DNA of 53,348 bases from Paraglaciecola chathamensis S18K6 (GCA_000314955.1 BAEM01000062.1:1-53348), one strand, 5' to 3'. Positions 1-9,696 are shown, counted from the stretch's first letter. Translations and numbers: made by a program. The notes: generated by a model from the letters alone, not told the origin.

Positions 1-411
1 AGACGGTCACTTATTAATGCGGATTGGTATTAACTTTCAAAAAATATAATCGCTACCTGTAATTCTTTCTTTAAACGTGAGTTTATTTCTCACCTGTTTT
101 GTAAAACGTTGCACTGCAGCGCTTTATGCTTTCGCTACCTGCTGAATTAAAAAATCTCATTGATTACTCTCTAAACGCCCTACCGCCTTTCTAGGCCATG
201 ACCTTCCTCGGCTCGCTTGGCACAAAAACCGTCACAAGCTTAAGCAAAAATTTAATTAAAAACAGTTGGGACGATAATTGCTTTTAGCTCTTATAGGTTT
301 CGAGCTCTTCGTCCTATGTAGGCTTCACAGGATATAACGTCATCTTAATAGGGTGAGAATGAAGGTTCGTACAGATGAGACTCTCGTCTCGTATCAAATT
401 GAAAAGGAGAA
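1..411. other. Non-coding leader region, no gene seen
   Basis: I find no convincing gene in this stretch in any frame. Its first 36 bases, read on the minus strand, resemble the TAATACCAAT repeat that also follows the stop codons near 46893 and 52316. A small inverted repeat (GAGAC, four-base loop, GTCTC) at 377-390 lies about 27 bases upstream of the hydrolase start and could be an operator or a leader hairpin. That role is inferred only from position. Confidence 0.4.
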
Positions 412-417
412 GTGAAT

Positions 418-1242
418 ATGAGCGCGACAAAATACGTTACCGTTGAAGGGCATCAAATAGCATATGAAGAAATGGGGGAAGGCACACCTCTGTTACTGAT
501 ACACGGTATCCCTACCAATAGGTCATTGTGGCGAAACGTCATGCTAGAACTCTCTTCTCAATATCGTGTTATCACTCCAGATTTACTCAACTATGGTGAG
601 TCTGACATGCCACAAGATACTGATGTCTCTATTAATGCCCAGAGCCGGATCATGAGCAAGTTTATGGGTGCGCTTGGGATCTCCAGAGCCGACATTGTAG
701 GACATGATATTGGTGGGGGCGTGGCTCAACTAATGGCCGTAAAACACCCTGCGAAAGTAAACTCAATCGTGCTTATAGACAGCGTGTGCTTCGATTCTTG
801 GCCAATACCTGAATTTGCTCCCTTGCTGGAGCCTGGTGTTGAAGAAAAAACCAGCCCCGATGAGCTGATCGATATATTAAATGATTTCATGCCTAAAGGC
901 GTGCACGACCAAAGTGTCATGACAGATGAATTAGTACGAATGTATGTAGGACAATGGAGCAGCGAACAGGGAAAAGCAGCGATGTTCAACAATATGCGCA
1001 GGCTCAACAAGGAATACACCCAAGCCATCGCTGGCGAGTTAAAGCGCTTACCTCACCAAACATTAATATTGTGGGGCGACAAAGATAATTTTCAAAAACC
1101 CCAATACGCACCACAGTTAGCAGAAACTATTCCAAATGCATCGCTAGTATGGCTGGTAAACGCTGGACACTGGTCAATTGACGAGCAGCCTGAAAAGGTA
1201 ACGAAGTTGATTAGCGATTTTTTGCAAAGTAACGATAAATAA
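418..1242 (+). CDS. Alpha/beta hydrolase with Asp nucleophile
   Basis: This is a cytoplasmic alpha/beta-hydrolase-fold enzyme of about 274 residues with no signal peptide. The oxyanion-hole segment HGIP is near residue 29. The nucleophile elbow reads GHDIGGG, so the nucleophile is Asp rather than Ser, as in haloalkane or fluoroacetate dehalogenases and epoxide hydrolases. The catalytic His lies in NAGHWS near the C-terminus. The ATG at 418 is preferred over an in-frame GTG at 412 because the ribosome site AAGGAG sits 8 bases before the ATG. Nothing nearby points to a substrate, so dehalogenase or epoxide hydrolase is only a class-level suggestion; the hydrolase fold is secure. Confidence 0.85.
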   Translation: MSATKYVTVEGHQIAYEEMGEGTPLLLIHGIPTNRSLWRNVMLELSSQYRVITPDLLNYGESDMPQDTDVSINAQSRIMSKFMGALGISRADIVGHDIGGGVAQLMAVKHPAKVNSIVLIDSVCFDSWPIPEFAPLLEPGVEEKTSPDELIDILNDFMPKGVHDQSVMTDELVRMYVGQWSSEQGKAAMFNNMRRLNKEYTQAIAGELKRLPHQTLILWGDKDNFQKPQYAPQLAETIPNASLVWLVNAGHWSIDEQPEKVTKLISDFLQSNDK

Positions 1243-1483
1243 CCGTTCATTGCTGCAAATTAGGGAAAGCTGCTCTTAGTATAGGACTCAGAGCCTAGGT
1301 TCACTGTTGCATTTGGCTATCGATACATTTGGTGTCGACACATTTAGCCACAGCATGCTTCAGCGAACTGGCTGCGCAGCGCAAGCGATTAACACTTATC
1401 CGGCTCTCATACATAATAAATCTCTCAGGCTAATGCTTTTGAACTAAGCTGTAAATTCGTTTCTATCCAAGGACGGTTTAGCT

Positions 1484-2323
1484 ATGTCAATTTATACCCG
1501 CTTAGTTTTGATTTATTTAATATGTATTCCGCTCTCCTATGCGTTTGCGCAACATAAACCTGAAATCGAGCTCGCTAATCGCTTTAATGACTCTGTTAAC
1601 GTAGCTGAATATTTAGTAAGCGAGAAATTAGATGGCATTCGAGCTCGCTGGGATGGCACCCAGTTGCTCACCCGCTCAGGTAACCCTATATCCGCACCGC
1701 TATGGTTTGTTGAGAGATTACCTAAACATGTTCTCGACGGTGAGCTGTGGATAGGCCGTCAGCGTTTTGAGAGAACCGCTTCTGTCGTACTCAGTCACGA
1801 GCCAAGCGACGGCTGGCGGGAAATAAAATTTATGCTGTTTGATTTGCCCGGCTACACAGGTCCGTTCAGTGAACGCTTGCGAATGCTCGAGGTGTTAGCA
1901 ATACAGGCAAACTTGGGTCATATGCAGGTGATCCCCCAGCGTAAGTATTCCAGTCATTCAGCGCTAATGGCGGCGCTAGATGAAGTTTCTCTTGGTGGCG
2001 GTGAAGGCTTGATGTTACATCATCAAGATGCGCTATATACTCCTTTGCGCAGCAACAATGTGTTAAAGCTTAAAAAGCATCGCGATGCTGAAGCTATTGT
2101 ATTAGCGCACTTACCTGGAAACGGTAAATACCAAGGTATGATGGGCGCTATTCGCGTGCAAATGAGTAATGGCAAAGTGTTTAAAATCGGCAGCGGGTTT
2201 TCCGACCAAGAGCGTCGTTCCCCTCCCCCTGTCGGCTCAGTAGTGACCTTTAAGTATTATGACCTAACCGTTAACGGGATCCCTAAATTTGCCAGTTATA
2301 TTCGGCGAAAACCAAGGCAATAA
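1484..2323 (+). CDS. ligE: Secreted ATP-dependent DNA ligase (LigE type)
   Basis: This 279-residue protein is a minimal ATP-dependent DNA ligase: nucleotidyltransferase domain plus OB-fold, no extra DNA-binding domain. Motif I is EKLDG with the AMP-accepting lysine at about residue 48. Motif III is DGEL (85-88), IIIa is in FMLFD (116-120), IV is EGLML (174-178) and V is LKLKKH (194-199). The first 22 residues form a signal peptide ending Ala-Phe-Ala, so the enzyme should act in the periplasm. Known LigE proteins share this exported layout and have been linked to DNA uptake or extracellular DNA repair. The gene is alone, with an AGGA ribosome site about 10 bases upstream. Confidence 0.9.
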   Translation: MSIYTRLVLIYLICIPLSYAFAQHKPEIELANRFNDSVNVAEYLVSEKLDGIRARWDGTQLLTRSGNPISAPLWFVERLPKHVLDGELWIGRQRFERTASVVLSHEPSDGWREIKFMLFDLPGYTGPFSERLRMLEVLAIQANLGHMQVIPQRKYSSHSALMAALDEVSLGGGEGLMLHHQDALYTPLRSNNVLKLKKHRDAEAIVLAHLPGNGKYQGMMGAIRVQMSNGKVFKIGSGFSDQERRSPPPVGSVVTFKYYDLTVNGIPKFASYIRRKPRQ

Positions 2324-2433
2324 CACCTAGCATGTTACATAAATGGTTGTTCACACTTAATTAGTCGTTATAATCTCAGCAGATTATTTATCAGCAACGA
2401 TAAGCAGGGTGACCCCCTGACGTGGAGAAAATA

Positions 2434-2832
2434 GTGAAACGTAAATTTTTATTGTGCATGTTTTTAGGCTTAGCATCAGTTTTCACGGCTAATGCAGCAG
2501 TTAACAGTGATGACGAAATAAAATCACGCATTGCCCCAATAGGCAAAGTACATGTTGCCGGTGCTAAAGCAGAAACTGCTTCAGCGGGTGGACCACGTTC
2601 AGGCGCGGACATATACGGTACAGCTTGCGTGGCATGTCACAGCTCTGGCGTTTTAGGAGCTCCTAAATTCCAAGATGCTGCTGACTGGGCACCTCGCTTA
2701 GAAAAAGGTTTTGATACCGTGTGGCAAAATGCCATTAACGGCATCAATGCCATGCCTCCTCGCGGAACATGTGCAGATTGTTCTGATGATGAGATAAAAG
2801 CTGCTATTGAGCACATGACCGAAGGTTTGTAA
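2434..2832 (+). CDS. Periplasmic cytochrome c5
   Basis: A small class I cytochrome c of the c5 type, about 132 residues, that carries electrons in the periplasm. It has an N-terminal signal peptide ending near residue 21 (TANA-A), one heme site CVACH (65-69), an axial Met in MPP near 107, and the Cys pair CADC near the C-terminus that forms the c5 disulfide. The start is taken as the GTG at 2434, with GGAG 6 bases upstream; an earlier in-frame GTG at 2422 would swallow that ribosome site. A strong terminator follows directly. Neighbours do not name its redox partner. Confidence 0.9.
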   Translation: MKRKFLLCMFLGLASVFTANAAVNSDDEIKSRIAPIGKVHVAGAKAETASAGGPRSGADIYGTACVACHSSGVLGAPKFQDAADWAPRLEKGFDTVWQNAINGINAMPPRGTCADCSDDEIKAAIEHMTEGL

Positions 2833-2858
2833 GGCTCTTTTTACTAAAAATTGTTCAT

Positions 2859-2889
2859 AAAAAGGCCACCTTAGGGTGGCCTTTTTGTA
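2859..2889 (+). terminator. Rho-independent terminator after cytochrome c5
   Basis: A GGCCACC / GGTGGCC stem (2864-2870 and 2875-2881) with a four-base loop is flanked by A and T runs. It ends five bases before the next start codon, so the diguanylate cyclase gene needs its own promoter or read-through. The A-tract makes it potentially bidirectional. Confidence 0.85.
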
Positions 2890-2893
2890 ACGA

Positions 2894-5557
2894 ATGGTTT
2901 ATTTTGGCGCTATAAAAATAACTAAAAATAGACTGTTTGTGCACGCGTTCTCTAACCATACCTCAATTAATAATATTTCCGATAACTTATCCATAGATGA
3001 GTTACGTGAACTGATACCTCAGTTACAACAACTCACTGAGAAATATAAGCACTCGGAAGCGATACAGAAATCGCTATTTGATATTTCTGAACTAGCCAGT
3101 TCAGTGGGTGAATTGTCACGTCTGTACCCCGCTATCCATGAAATTATTGGCCGTTTCATGAATGCGCAGAATTTCTATGTAGCATTTTATGATCAAATAG
3201 ATGAACTCATTGATTTTGTTTATTTTGTTGATCAGTTTGATGAAGTCACGCTGCGCCAAATCCCCGCCTCTGAATTAATGGAAGGTTTTACTGGCTATAT
3301 ATTACGCACTGGTAATCATCTTTTTTTAACCGAAGAAACGCGCGAAGCCCAACTTAAACAAATCAACGTAAAACAAATTGGTTCTGGGCCAGTAGACTGG
3401 ATCGGTGTTCCGTTAAAACGCGGTAACCAAGTTATTGGCGCTATGGTAGTGCAAAGTTACGACAAATCTATTCGCTACAACCAAGAAGATTTAGACATAC
3501 TATTGTTCGTTTCGCAGCATATAGTCAACACGGTAGATCGAGTGAAAAGCCGTGAAATGAATGAACAAACGATCCGCGAACGCACAAAACAACTGCAAAG
3601 CATCAACGAAGAACTACAAGAAGAAATCAACGAACGACAAAAAGTAGAAACGCTGCAAAACGCCCTGTTTGAAATCTCTGAGCTATCCGCTTCCGTAGAT
3701 GGCAATATGGCTGATTTTTACGCTTCACTACACGAAGTTATCGCTCGACTTATTAGTGCACCGAACTGTTACATAGCAACAATTAGTTCAGACAAAAAGC
3801 GTCTCGAATTCCCTTACTACTCAGATGAAGTCAATACGCTTATTGCATCACGAGAAATCGGTTTAGGTTTAACTGAATTTGTATTACGTACTGGTAGTGC
3901 AGAATTGATTAACCCCTCTAGGGTCAAGGAGCTAACAGCAAAGAACGAGATTGACGCTGTTACTGCTCAAAACATGCTTGAACAAAACAATTCTTGGCTG
4001 GGCTCCCCCTTGGTCGTCGACGGTGAAATATCAGGTGTGATTGCCATTCAAAGTTACAGCCAAGATGAACACTACTCATTGCGTGATTTGGAATTATTAC
4101 GTTTTGTTTCCCATCATATTGCCGTAGCGTTAGAGCGAAAGCGCTCTTCTGATGCCATTCAGAGGTATAACCAGCAACTTACCGAAATGGTTAAAGAGCG
4201 TACCGAAGAGCTGAATAAAACAAATCAGTATCTGCAAAAGCAAATTGAAGAGCGTAAAGCAATTCAACAGAAGCTGGTGCATGACGCTCATCATGACGCG
4301 TTAACCGATTTACCAAACCGGACAATGTTTAACGCGCGACTGAGTCAGGCTTTAGCGAATAAAAAGCGTTATCCGCAGAATAATTTTGCTGTCGTATTCA
4401 TCGATTTAGATCGTTTTAAACAAATCAACGACACCATAGGCCATCATGCGGGGGATTCATTTTTAATTGAAGTCGCTAGTCGCATCAATCACTGTATTCG
4501 TGGCCACGATCTACTGGCTCGTTTGGGTGGGGATGAATTTGTCATCTTGCTGGATAATTTCGAATCGCCAGATGATGTTGAGATCATCTCGAATCGGATT
4601 ATTAACTCTATAGCAGCCCCGTTTGTTTTAGACGGCCGAGAAATATTCTCGGGTGCCAGCATCGGCATTGCTTATCTTGAAAGTGGTTATCAAACTGCCA
4701 GTGAAATCGTGCGTGATGCAGATGCAGCCATGTATCAAGCCAAATCGCAAGGCCGCGGCCAATACGTGGTATTCGATTTAACCATGCGTAAAAAGTTACT
4801 TGAAGAGCTTGAAATAGAAACTGAATTTCGAAAAGCCCTTAAAAACGAAGCCTTCGACGTGTACTCGCATCCCGTGTTTGACATGAGCAGTGACAATCAT
4901 ATTTATGACGAATGCAGAGTGCGTTGGGTCAACCCCAAGTTGGGAGTGATGGATCGCGACAGCTTTTGGCAAATTGCTGAACACAGTGGCTTAGTGGTTG
5001 AAATGGATAACTTCATGCTCAAAGCTGCATTTGCCATGTTGAGTCAAACGCTTACCTCTTATGCCGGAAAATCGCACTACAAAGTAGCTGTCAATCTCTC
5101 CATTCATTACCTGACACACACCGAAGCAGCTGTTCAGTTAATTCAAGATATTAGAGAAAAGCAGATTGATCCGAAAAGACTCATTTTTGAATTTGATGAG
5201 AATGATTTAAATCGTCGAGCACAGTTTAGCTTGCCCGCCATTAAACATTTAAAACGCTCTGGCATTAAGATAGTGCTAGATAACTTTGGCAGTGGCTTAG
5301 CATCGTTAAGCTATTTGTATTCTTACCCCTTTGACTTTGTCAAAGTAGATCACCGCTTTGTGAAAACCGTTCCTCGTTCAGAACGCAACCTCAAATTAAT
5401 CCAGTCTGTGTTGGCTATGTCTGAGCAGTTAAAATTCAAACTTATTGTGTCGGGAATAACAGATAAAGAGCAAGCAGATTTACTCAACTCGGTGGGCTGC
5501 CAGTTGGGACAAGGGCCTTATTTAGAGCCCCCGTCTCAAGTAATACTGCCTGATTAG
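2894..5557 (+). CDS. GAF-GAF-GGDEF-EAL cytoplasmic c-di-GMP protein
   Basis: An 887-residue soluble protein with two GAF domains (about 60-215 and 255-415) that are internal duplicates: both start with a F-[DE]-ISEL helix followed by HE-[IV]-I. A coiled coil (425-460), a GGDEF domain (470-620) and an EAL domain (635-885) follow. The GGDEF motif is intact and is preceded by RGHD, matching the RxxD inhibitory site, so c-di-GMP synthesis with product feedback is likely. The EAL domain is altered: EAL reads ECR, the DDFG loop reads DNFG, and the glutamate of the usual AEGVET segment is replaced (VSGITD). Phosphodiesterase activity is therefore doubtful. The start at 2894 lacks a clear ribosome site; GTG 2939 is an alternative. 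Confidence 0.9.
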   Translation: MVYFGAIKITKNRLFVHAFSNHTSINNISDNLSIDELRELIPQLQQLTEKYKHSEAIQKSLFDISELASSVGELSRLYPAIHEIIGRFMNAQNFYVAFYDQIDELIDFVYFVDQFDEVTLRQIPASELMEGFTGYILRTGNHLFLTEETREAQLKQINVKQIGSGPVDWIGVPLKRGNQVIGAMVVQSYDKSIRYNQEDLDILLFVSQHIVNTVDRVKSREMNEQTIRERTKQLQSINEELQEEINERQKVETLQNALFEISELSASVDGNMADFYASLHEVIARLISAPNCYIATISSDKKRLEFPYYSDEVNTLIASREIGLGLTEFVLRTGSAELINPSRVKELTAKNEIDAVTAQNMLEQNNSWLGSPLVVDGEISGVIAIQSYSQDEHYSLRDLELLRFVSHHIAVALERKRSSDAIQRYNQQLTEMVKERTEELNKTNQYLQKQIEERKAIQQKLVHDAHHDALTDLPNRTMFNARLSQALANKKRYPQNNFAVVFIDLDRFKQINDTIGHHAGDSFLIEVASRINHCIRGHDLLARLGGDEFVILLDNFESPDDVEIISNRIINSIAAPFVLDGREIFSGASIGIAYLESGYQTASEIVRDADAAMYQAKSQGRGQYVVFDLTMRKKLLEELEIETEFRKALKNEAFDVYSHPVFDMSSDNHIYDECRVRWVNPKLGVMDRDSFWQIAEHSGLVVEMDNFMLKAAFAMLSQTLTSYAGKSHYKVAVNLSIHYLTHTEAAVQLIQDIREKQIDPKRLIFEFDENDLNRRAQFSLPAIKHLKRSGIKIVLDNFGSGLASLSYLYSYPFDFVKVDHRFVKTVPRSERNLKLIQSVLAMSEQLKFKLIVSGITDKEQADLLNSVGCQLGQGPYLEPPSQVILPD

Positions 5558-5559
5558 CA

Positions 5560-7575
5560 CTACTTTTTATTCATCATATCCCGCAAATTAGCAATACCTG
5601 TTTGCCCTTTTTGCTGACGGGCCTGTGCGCTGACTTTTGGTTTTTTCAATTCCCAGTGCACGTCATCAGCGGGCAGTTCGTGTAAAAAGCGGCTGGGCTC
5701 TGGTTGAATCACTTCACCGAATTGACGACGCTCTTTCGCTAAGGTGAAAAATAGCTCTTTCTGAGCTCGAGTTATCCCCACGTACGCTAAGCGACGCTCT
5801 TCTTCAATGTTGTCTTCATCGATACTGCTTTGATGGGGCAAAAGGCCTTCTTCCATACCCACCATAAATACATATGGAAACTCCAAACCTTTGGACGAAT
5901 GTAATGTCATCAGCTGTACCTGGTCGGTTTCTTCAGTGTCTTCTCCACGCTCCATCATGTCACGCAGTATTAGTCGATTAACCACTTCTTGCAGGCTCAT
6001 AGGCGCATCAAGCTCGCCGCCTTCAAGCATATCGCTGACCCAACCAAATAAAGTACTGATGTTACCCATACCCATCTCAGCAGCTTTAGGGCTCGTGCTG
6101 GTCTCGTAAAGCCATTCTTCATAGCCCATGTCTTTAATCATCTGACGAATAGCAGCAATGCTGTCACTGCGCTTTACTTCATCTGAGAGTTCTACAATCC
6201 AGCGCGCGAAACCCTCTACTGACTCAAGAGACTTTCCTGATATAACTGTGCTGAGCATAGGTGAACAGGCTGCTTCAAACATGCTGGTACGGTTTTGGTT
6301 GGCAAAATTACCTAGCTTTTCTAACGTCACTCGACCTATACCCCGTGTTGGAGTATTGATCACTCGCAGCAGCGCGTTGTCATCATCTTGGTTCACCAAC
6401 AAGCGCAAATAGGCCATAATATCTTTGACCTCAGTGCGCCCAAAAAACGATGTTCCGCCATTTATTTTGTAAGGGATACGGTTGGCCATAAGCACTTTTT
6501 CAAACAGTCGAGATTGAAAGTTGCCGCGATACAATATGGCGTAATCTTTAAAACTGGTGCCCTGCATAAACTTATGTGCAATAAGCTCAGCCACAACCCG
6601 CTCAGCTTCATGTTCTTCATTTTTCGCTGTGATGATGCGCAGCTCGCTTCCATAGCCCAGTTCAGAGAAAAGCTTCTTTTCAAACACATGCGGGTTATTT
6701 TGGATCAAGATATTGGCACAATGCAAAATACGCCCAGAGGAACGATAGTTTTGCTCTAGCTTTATAACTCGCAAATCTGGGAAATCTTTGCTCAACAACA
6801 CTAGATTTTGCGGCCTAGCTCCCCGCCAAGAATAGATCGATTGGTCATCATCCCCAACCACGGTAAAACGAGCGCGCTGACCCACCAATAAGCGTACTAA
6901 TTCGTATTGGCTAGTATTGGTATCTTGATACTCATCCACCAGCAAGTAGCGGATCCGGCTTTGCCACTTTTGACGTACCGTTTCATTGTGCTTGAGCAGC
7001 AAAGTGGGCAACAAGATCAAATCATCAAAATCTAATGCGTTGTAGGCGCGTAAATGGTTTTGATAGCGCTGATAAAATTCAGCAAATTCTGCGTCTCCAG
7101 CAGAAGATGTACGCTTAAGTAATTGCTCTGGCAACAGCAGATCGTTCTTCCAATTCGAAATGCAGCTTTGCAGTAATTGCAGTTGGTCCTTGTCGCCGCC
7201 AAGCTCTACATCGGTTAAATCTTTCAGCAATGCCATGCTGTCTTTGTCATCAAACAGTGAAAAACCTGCTTTTAGGCCTAGAGTTTTGACTTCCGCTTTT
7301 ATGATCCGCAAACCTAATGTATGAAAGGTTGACACCTTTAAGCCCCGGGCCTCTTTTCGCCCTAAGGTTTGCGCCACTCGCTCTTTCATTTCGCGAGAAG
7401 CTTTATTGGTAAACGTTACCGCCGCAATATAACGTGCAGGGATGTCACATTCGCGTACAAGATAAGCAATTTTATTGGTGATAACGCGAGTTTTACCACT
7501 GCCAGCACCCGCTAACACTAAGCAAGGGCCAGAGATATAATTTACAGCGTCATTTTGGCCGGGATTTAGTTTCAT
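5560..7575 (-). CDS. rep: ATP-dependent DNA helicase Rep
   Basis: A superfamily 1A 3'-5' DNA helicase that helps replication forks pass protein blocks. Walker A GAGSGKT lies at residues 23-29, motif II is DEYQDT and motif [16 protein letters not shown]. The C-terminal half holds [10 protein letters not shown] and YVGITRA. Length, about 671 residues, matches E. coli Rep, and the N-terminus MKLNPGQ fits Rep, which is why the ATG at 7575 is chosen over a GTG three codons upstream. The Rep-type length and absence of a long C-terminal tail argue against UvrD or PcrA. It converges on the GGDEF-EAL gene, the stop codons being only two bases apart, with no terminator between. Confidence 0.95.
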   Translation of the reverse strand: MKLNPGQNDAVNYISGPCLVLAGAGSGKTRVITNKIAYLVRECDIPARYIAAVTFTNKASREMKERVAQTLGRKEARGLKVSTFHTLGLRIIKAEVKTLGLKAGFSLFDDKDSMALLKDLTDVELGGDKDQLQLLQSCISNWKNDLLLPEQLLKRTSSAGDAEFAEFYQRYQNHLRAYNALDFDDLILLPTLLLKHNETVRQKWQSRIRYLLVDEYQDTNTSQYELVRLLVGQRARFTVVGDDDQSIYSWRGARPQNLVLLSKDFPDLRVIKLEQNYRSSGRILHCANILIQNNPHVFEKKLFSELGYGSELRIITAKNEEHEAERVVAELIAHKFMQGTSFKDYAILYRGNFQSRLFEKVLMANRIPYKINGGTSFFGRTEVKDIMAYLRLLVNQDDDNALLRVINTPTRGIGRVTLEKLGNFANQNRTSMFEAACSPMLSTVISGKSLESVEGFARWIVELSDEVKRSDSIAAIRQMIKDMGYEEWLYETSTSPKAAEMGMGNISTLFGWVSDMLEGGELDAPMSLQEVVNRLILRDMMERGEDTEETDQVQLMTLHSSKGLEFPYVFMVGMEEGLLPHQSSIDEDNIEEERRLAYVGITRAQKELFFTLAKERRQFGEVIQPEPSRFLHELPADDVHWELKKPKVSAQARQQKGQTGIANLRDMMNKK

Positions 7576-7757
7576 GCAATTCACTTTTGTTTTGGGCAGG
7601 GAATTGTAATATCAAACCCCATGCAAAGGCGAATGATCCGCGGGAAAATATCATCCGTTAAAGAAGGTTGATTGATTCACTAAGATGAGCGTTTTTATAC
7701 TGCTAAGCGTTTAGGTATTCGCTACAATAAACCATCACCACTATCATGGAGCCATTG

Positions 7758-8018
7758 ATGCTTGATCCAAAAAAATTAGAGGATATTGCCAAACAAATTA
7801 CCGAAGCGATTCCTCCTGGTGTAAAAACCATGGCTGAAGGCGCTGAGTCGAAGGTAAAGCAAGTGCTACAAAGCCAACTGAACAAGTTAGATTTTGTTAG
7901 CCGTGAAGAGTTTGAAATTCAAAGTAATGTGCTTATTCGCACCAGAGAAAAGCTCGCTGTACTAGAAGCTAAACTCGAGGCCTTAGAAAAGGGCTTGCAA
8001 GACAACAAGACCGACTAG
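7758..8018 (+). CDS. ubiK: Ubiquinone biosynthesis accessory factor UbiK
   Basis: An 86-residue protein of the BMFP/YqiC family, an accessory factor of the aerobic ubiquinone biosynthesis (Ubi) complex that acts with UbiJ. The N-terminal amphipathic helix starts MLDPKKLEDIAKQI. The family core LDFVSREEFEIQ is in the middle, and a C-terminal coiled coil (LAVLEAKLEALEKGL) drives oligomerisation. The ATG at 7758 is chosen because GGAG lies 6 bases upstream and the family starts with M-[IL]-DPKK; an earlier in-frame ATG at 7746 is less likely. It faces ubiC-ubiA across a decayed chemoreceptor fragment, so ubiquinone genes occur on both sides of that remnant. Confidence 0.92.
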   Translation: MLDPKKLEDIAKQITEAIPPGVKTMAEGAESKVKQVLQSQLNKLDFVSREEFEIQSNVLIRTREKLAVLEAKLEALEKGLQDNKTD

Positions 8019-8245
8019 CGACCTTTTTGCAGTTGAGCGAGCTCGTTTTTAAGGGTGTTTACGACAACGAGTAAGTCTTCAGCTGAATTTTCAGTTTCCT
8101 GAGCTCCACTCATAGTGGACTCAGAAATTGATGTTATTTTAGTGACTTGTGATGCCACTGAACGCGTTTTCGTTGATTGCTCAGTGGCTATTATGAAATT
8201 TCGCCACTCATATCACTCTCTCCAGTGCCCCGGATGCCAAATTAA
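8015..8245 (-). pseudogene. 3' remnant of a chemoreceptor (MCP) gene
   Basis: Read on the minus strand just after the ubiA stop codon, three frames in turn give pieces that join into the end of a methyl-accepting chemotaxis protein. First comes GALERV, then SDMSGEIS after a frame change near 8205. After a second change near 8190 comes IIATEQSTKTRSVASQVTK, running on through ISESTMSGAQETENSAEDL and a C-terminal coiled coil ending at the TAG at 8015-8017. The IAT-EQST and GAQET-SAE spacing is typical of the last helices of chemoreceptors. The 5' part is absent. The final codons overlap the ubiK stop. A real short protein from the ATG at 8113 (about 34 residues) cannot be fully excluded but has no ribosome site. 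Confidence 0.65.
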
Positions 8246-8249
8246 GGTA

Positions 8250-9122
8250 TTAGATAAAATAGTGTCCAGCTATGCCAATGGCGATAGCCATGCCCACGTA
8301 ATTATTGTTTAAAAACGCGGTAAAGCAGGCTTGTCTGTCTCGTTCATAGATCAAACGTTGTTGATAAACAAACAGCGCAACAGCGACCAACACGCCTAAG
8401 TAAAATGGCAACGTAAAATGCAGATATTGTCCCAGCGCGAGTAACATCAGAACAACGCTTAGTTGTAGCAAGCCAACAATCAACCTATCGTATTGTCCGA
8501 ACAATATCGCAGTTGATTTCACCCCAATTTGCAAATCGTCATTTCTATCAACCATGGCATACTCGGTATCGTAAGCCACTGTCCATAAAACGTTGATACT
8601 AAACAGCCACCAGGCTATGCCAGGTACGGCTTCATTAACCGCCATAAATGCCATTGGGATCGCCCAAGCAAATGCGGCACCAAGCACCACTTGTGGTAAA
8701 TGGGTATAGCGTTTCATAAAGGGGTAAACGGCAGCTAACCCGAGAGCCCCTATCGATAGAACAATGGTTTGCCAATTTAAGGCCAGTACGAGCAAGAATG
8801 CCACCCCTACTAGGGTTGCAAATAATCCTAACGCCTGCTTCTCGCTTACCACGCCGCTGACCAAAGGCCTGGCATTTGTTCTTGCCACTTTGCCATCGAC
8901 TTTGCGATCTGCGTAGTCGTTGATCACGCAGCCTGCTGAGCGCATAACAAAAACACCCGCGACAAAAATAGCCGTAATCCACCAAGGTGGTAACCCTTGT
9001 GCTGCAATCATCAAAGCCCATAACGTCGGCCATAACAACAAGTAACTGCCAACGGGTTTGTCTGCCCGCATTAATAGCCAAAAACCGCGCATGACTGGGC
9101 GAGTTAATAATTTATTGGTCAA
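8250..9122 (-). CDS. ubiA: 4-hydroxybenzoate octaprenyltransferase UbiA
   Basis: An integral membrane prenyltransferase, about 290 residues, that attaches the polyprenyl tail to 4-hydroxybenzoate, the second step of ubiquinone synthesis. The first Asp-rich motif is [19 protein letters not shown] and the second is [13 protein letters not shown]; about eight hydrophobic helices surround them. The long start is a TTG at 9122 that overlaps the ubiC stop, implying translational coupling. Homology to the E. coli N-terminus (NKLL ... LMR-DKP) supports it, although an ATG at 9092 (MRGFW) is a possible alternative. The order ubiC-ubiA is the usual one. Confidence 0.95.
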   Translation of the reverse strand: MTNKLLTRPVMRGFWLLMRADKPVGSYLLLWPTLWALMIAAQGLPPWWITAIFVAGVFVMRSAGCVINDYADRKVDGKVARTNARPLVSGVVSEKQALGLFATLVGVAFLLVLALNWQTIVLSIGALGLAAVYPFMKRYTHLPQVVLGAAFAWAIPMAFMAVNEAVPGIAWWLFSINVLWTVAYDTEYAMVDRNDDLQIGVKSTAILFGQYDRLIVGLLQLSVVLMLLALGQYLHFTLPFYLGVLVAVALFVYQQRLIYERDRQACFTAFLNNNYVGMAIAIGIAGHYFI

Positions 9123-9696
9123 GATTCAAATCTCTGTATGCGGGAGCCTGAGGTAAAAACACTTCGGCGACCATCATGGCATGTTGCTGAAAGCGAAATA
9201 CGGAGCGACGGCCCCAAATGTTCGCGAGTGGCGCGTCCCCATATTCGGCGATAAAGGTGTCATTAGGTTGAATGCACGTTAGTTGAAAGGGCTGGCGCTT
9301 GAATCGGTCATCGTTAAAAATCAGATGGCCTAAAGGTTTGTCACCTAAGTTTAAGAAATCCGCTTCACATAATGCTTGGGGAATAATCGAGCGGGCAAAC
9401 ACCCAAGGCTGGTTATCACCATGTAGAATCACCTCACGGATTTGCCATTGCTGTGCACATTGGGATGCAAAAGGCGTTGCTAACTGCTTATATTCATCTG
9501 CATTAGCGACACCTTGTTTTTGACTGACCACCTGTACTTTGAAGTCTTGGCAATGGCCTTGTAACCTTTGTGTTAGCGAGCCTGTATTAAGTAACCAACT
9601 TTCAAGTTCCAGATTAGGGATAAGCGCCTGTTCTTGATTAAACCAAGAAACGCCATCTAGTGACAAACCGTATGAGTGAGAAAGAGTATTTAGCAT
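9112..9696 (-). CDS. ubiC: Chorismate lyase UbiC
   Basis: A cytoplasmic enzyme of about 194 residues that splits chorismate into 4-hydroxybenzoate and pyruvate, committing it to ubiquinone. Family signatures are [27 protein letters not shown] and WGRRSVF, with product-site Arg and Glu residues (the last in VAEVFLP). The ATG at 9696 (MLNTLS) has a G-rich ribosome site (TGGGG); an upstream TTG at 9714 would add six residues and is less likely. It is followed by ubiA with a 10-11 base overlap. Confidence 0.93.
   Translation of the reverse strand: MLNTLSHSYGLSLDGVSWFNQEQALIPNLELESWLLNTGSLTQRLQGHCQDFKVQVVSQKQGVANADEYKQLATPFASQCAQQWQIREVILHGDNQPWVFARSIIPQALCEADFLNLGDKPLGHLIFNDDRFKRQPFQLTCIQPNDTFIAEYGDAPLANIWGRRSVFRFQQHAMMVAEVFLPQAPAYRDLNLDQ

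Noticed and set aside
726-1028. Minus-strand open frame of 100 codons inside the hydrolase gene
   Set aside because: It is antisense to a gene with clear family motifs, has no ribosome site and no recognisable domain.
6388-6759. Plus-strand open frame of 123 codons inside rep
   Set aside because: Antisense to well-conserved helicase motifs; no domain or start signal.
8115-8312. Plus-strand 65-codon frame near ubiK
   Set aside because: It runs antisense to the chemoreceptor remnant and into the ubiA end, with no ribosome site.
8635-9081. Minus-strand frame of 148 codons overlapping ubiA in another frame
   Set aside because: Same strand as ubiA but out of frame; its residues show no family pattern while ubiA has all its motifs.
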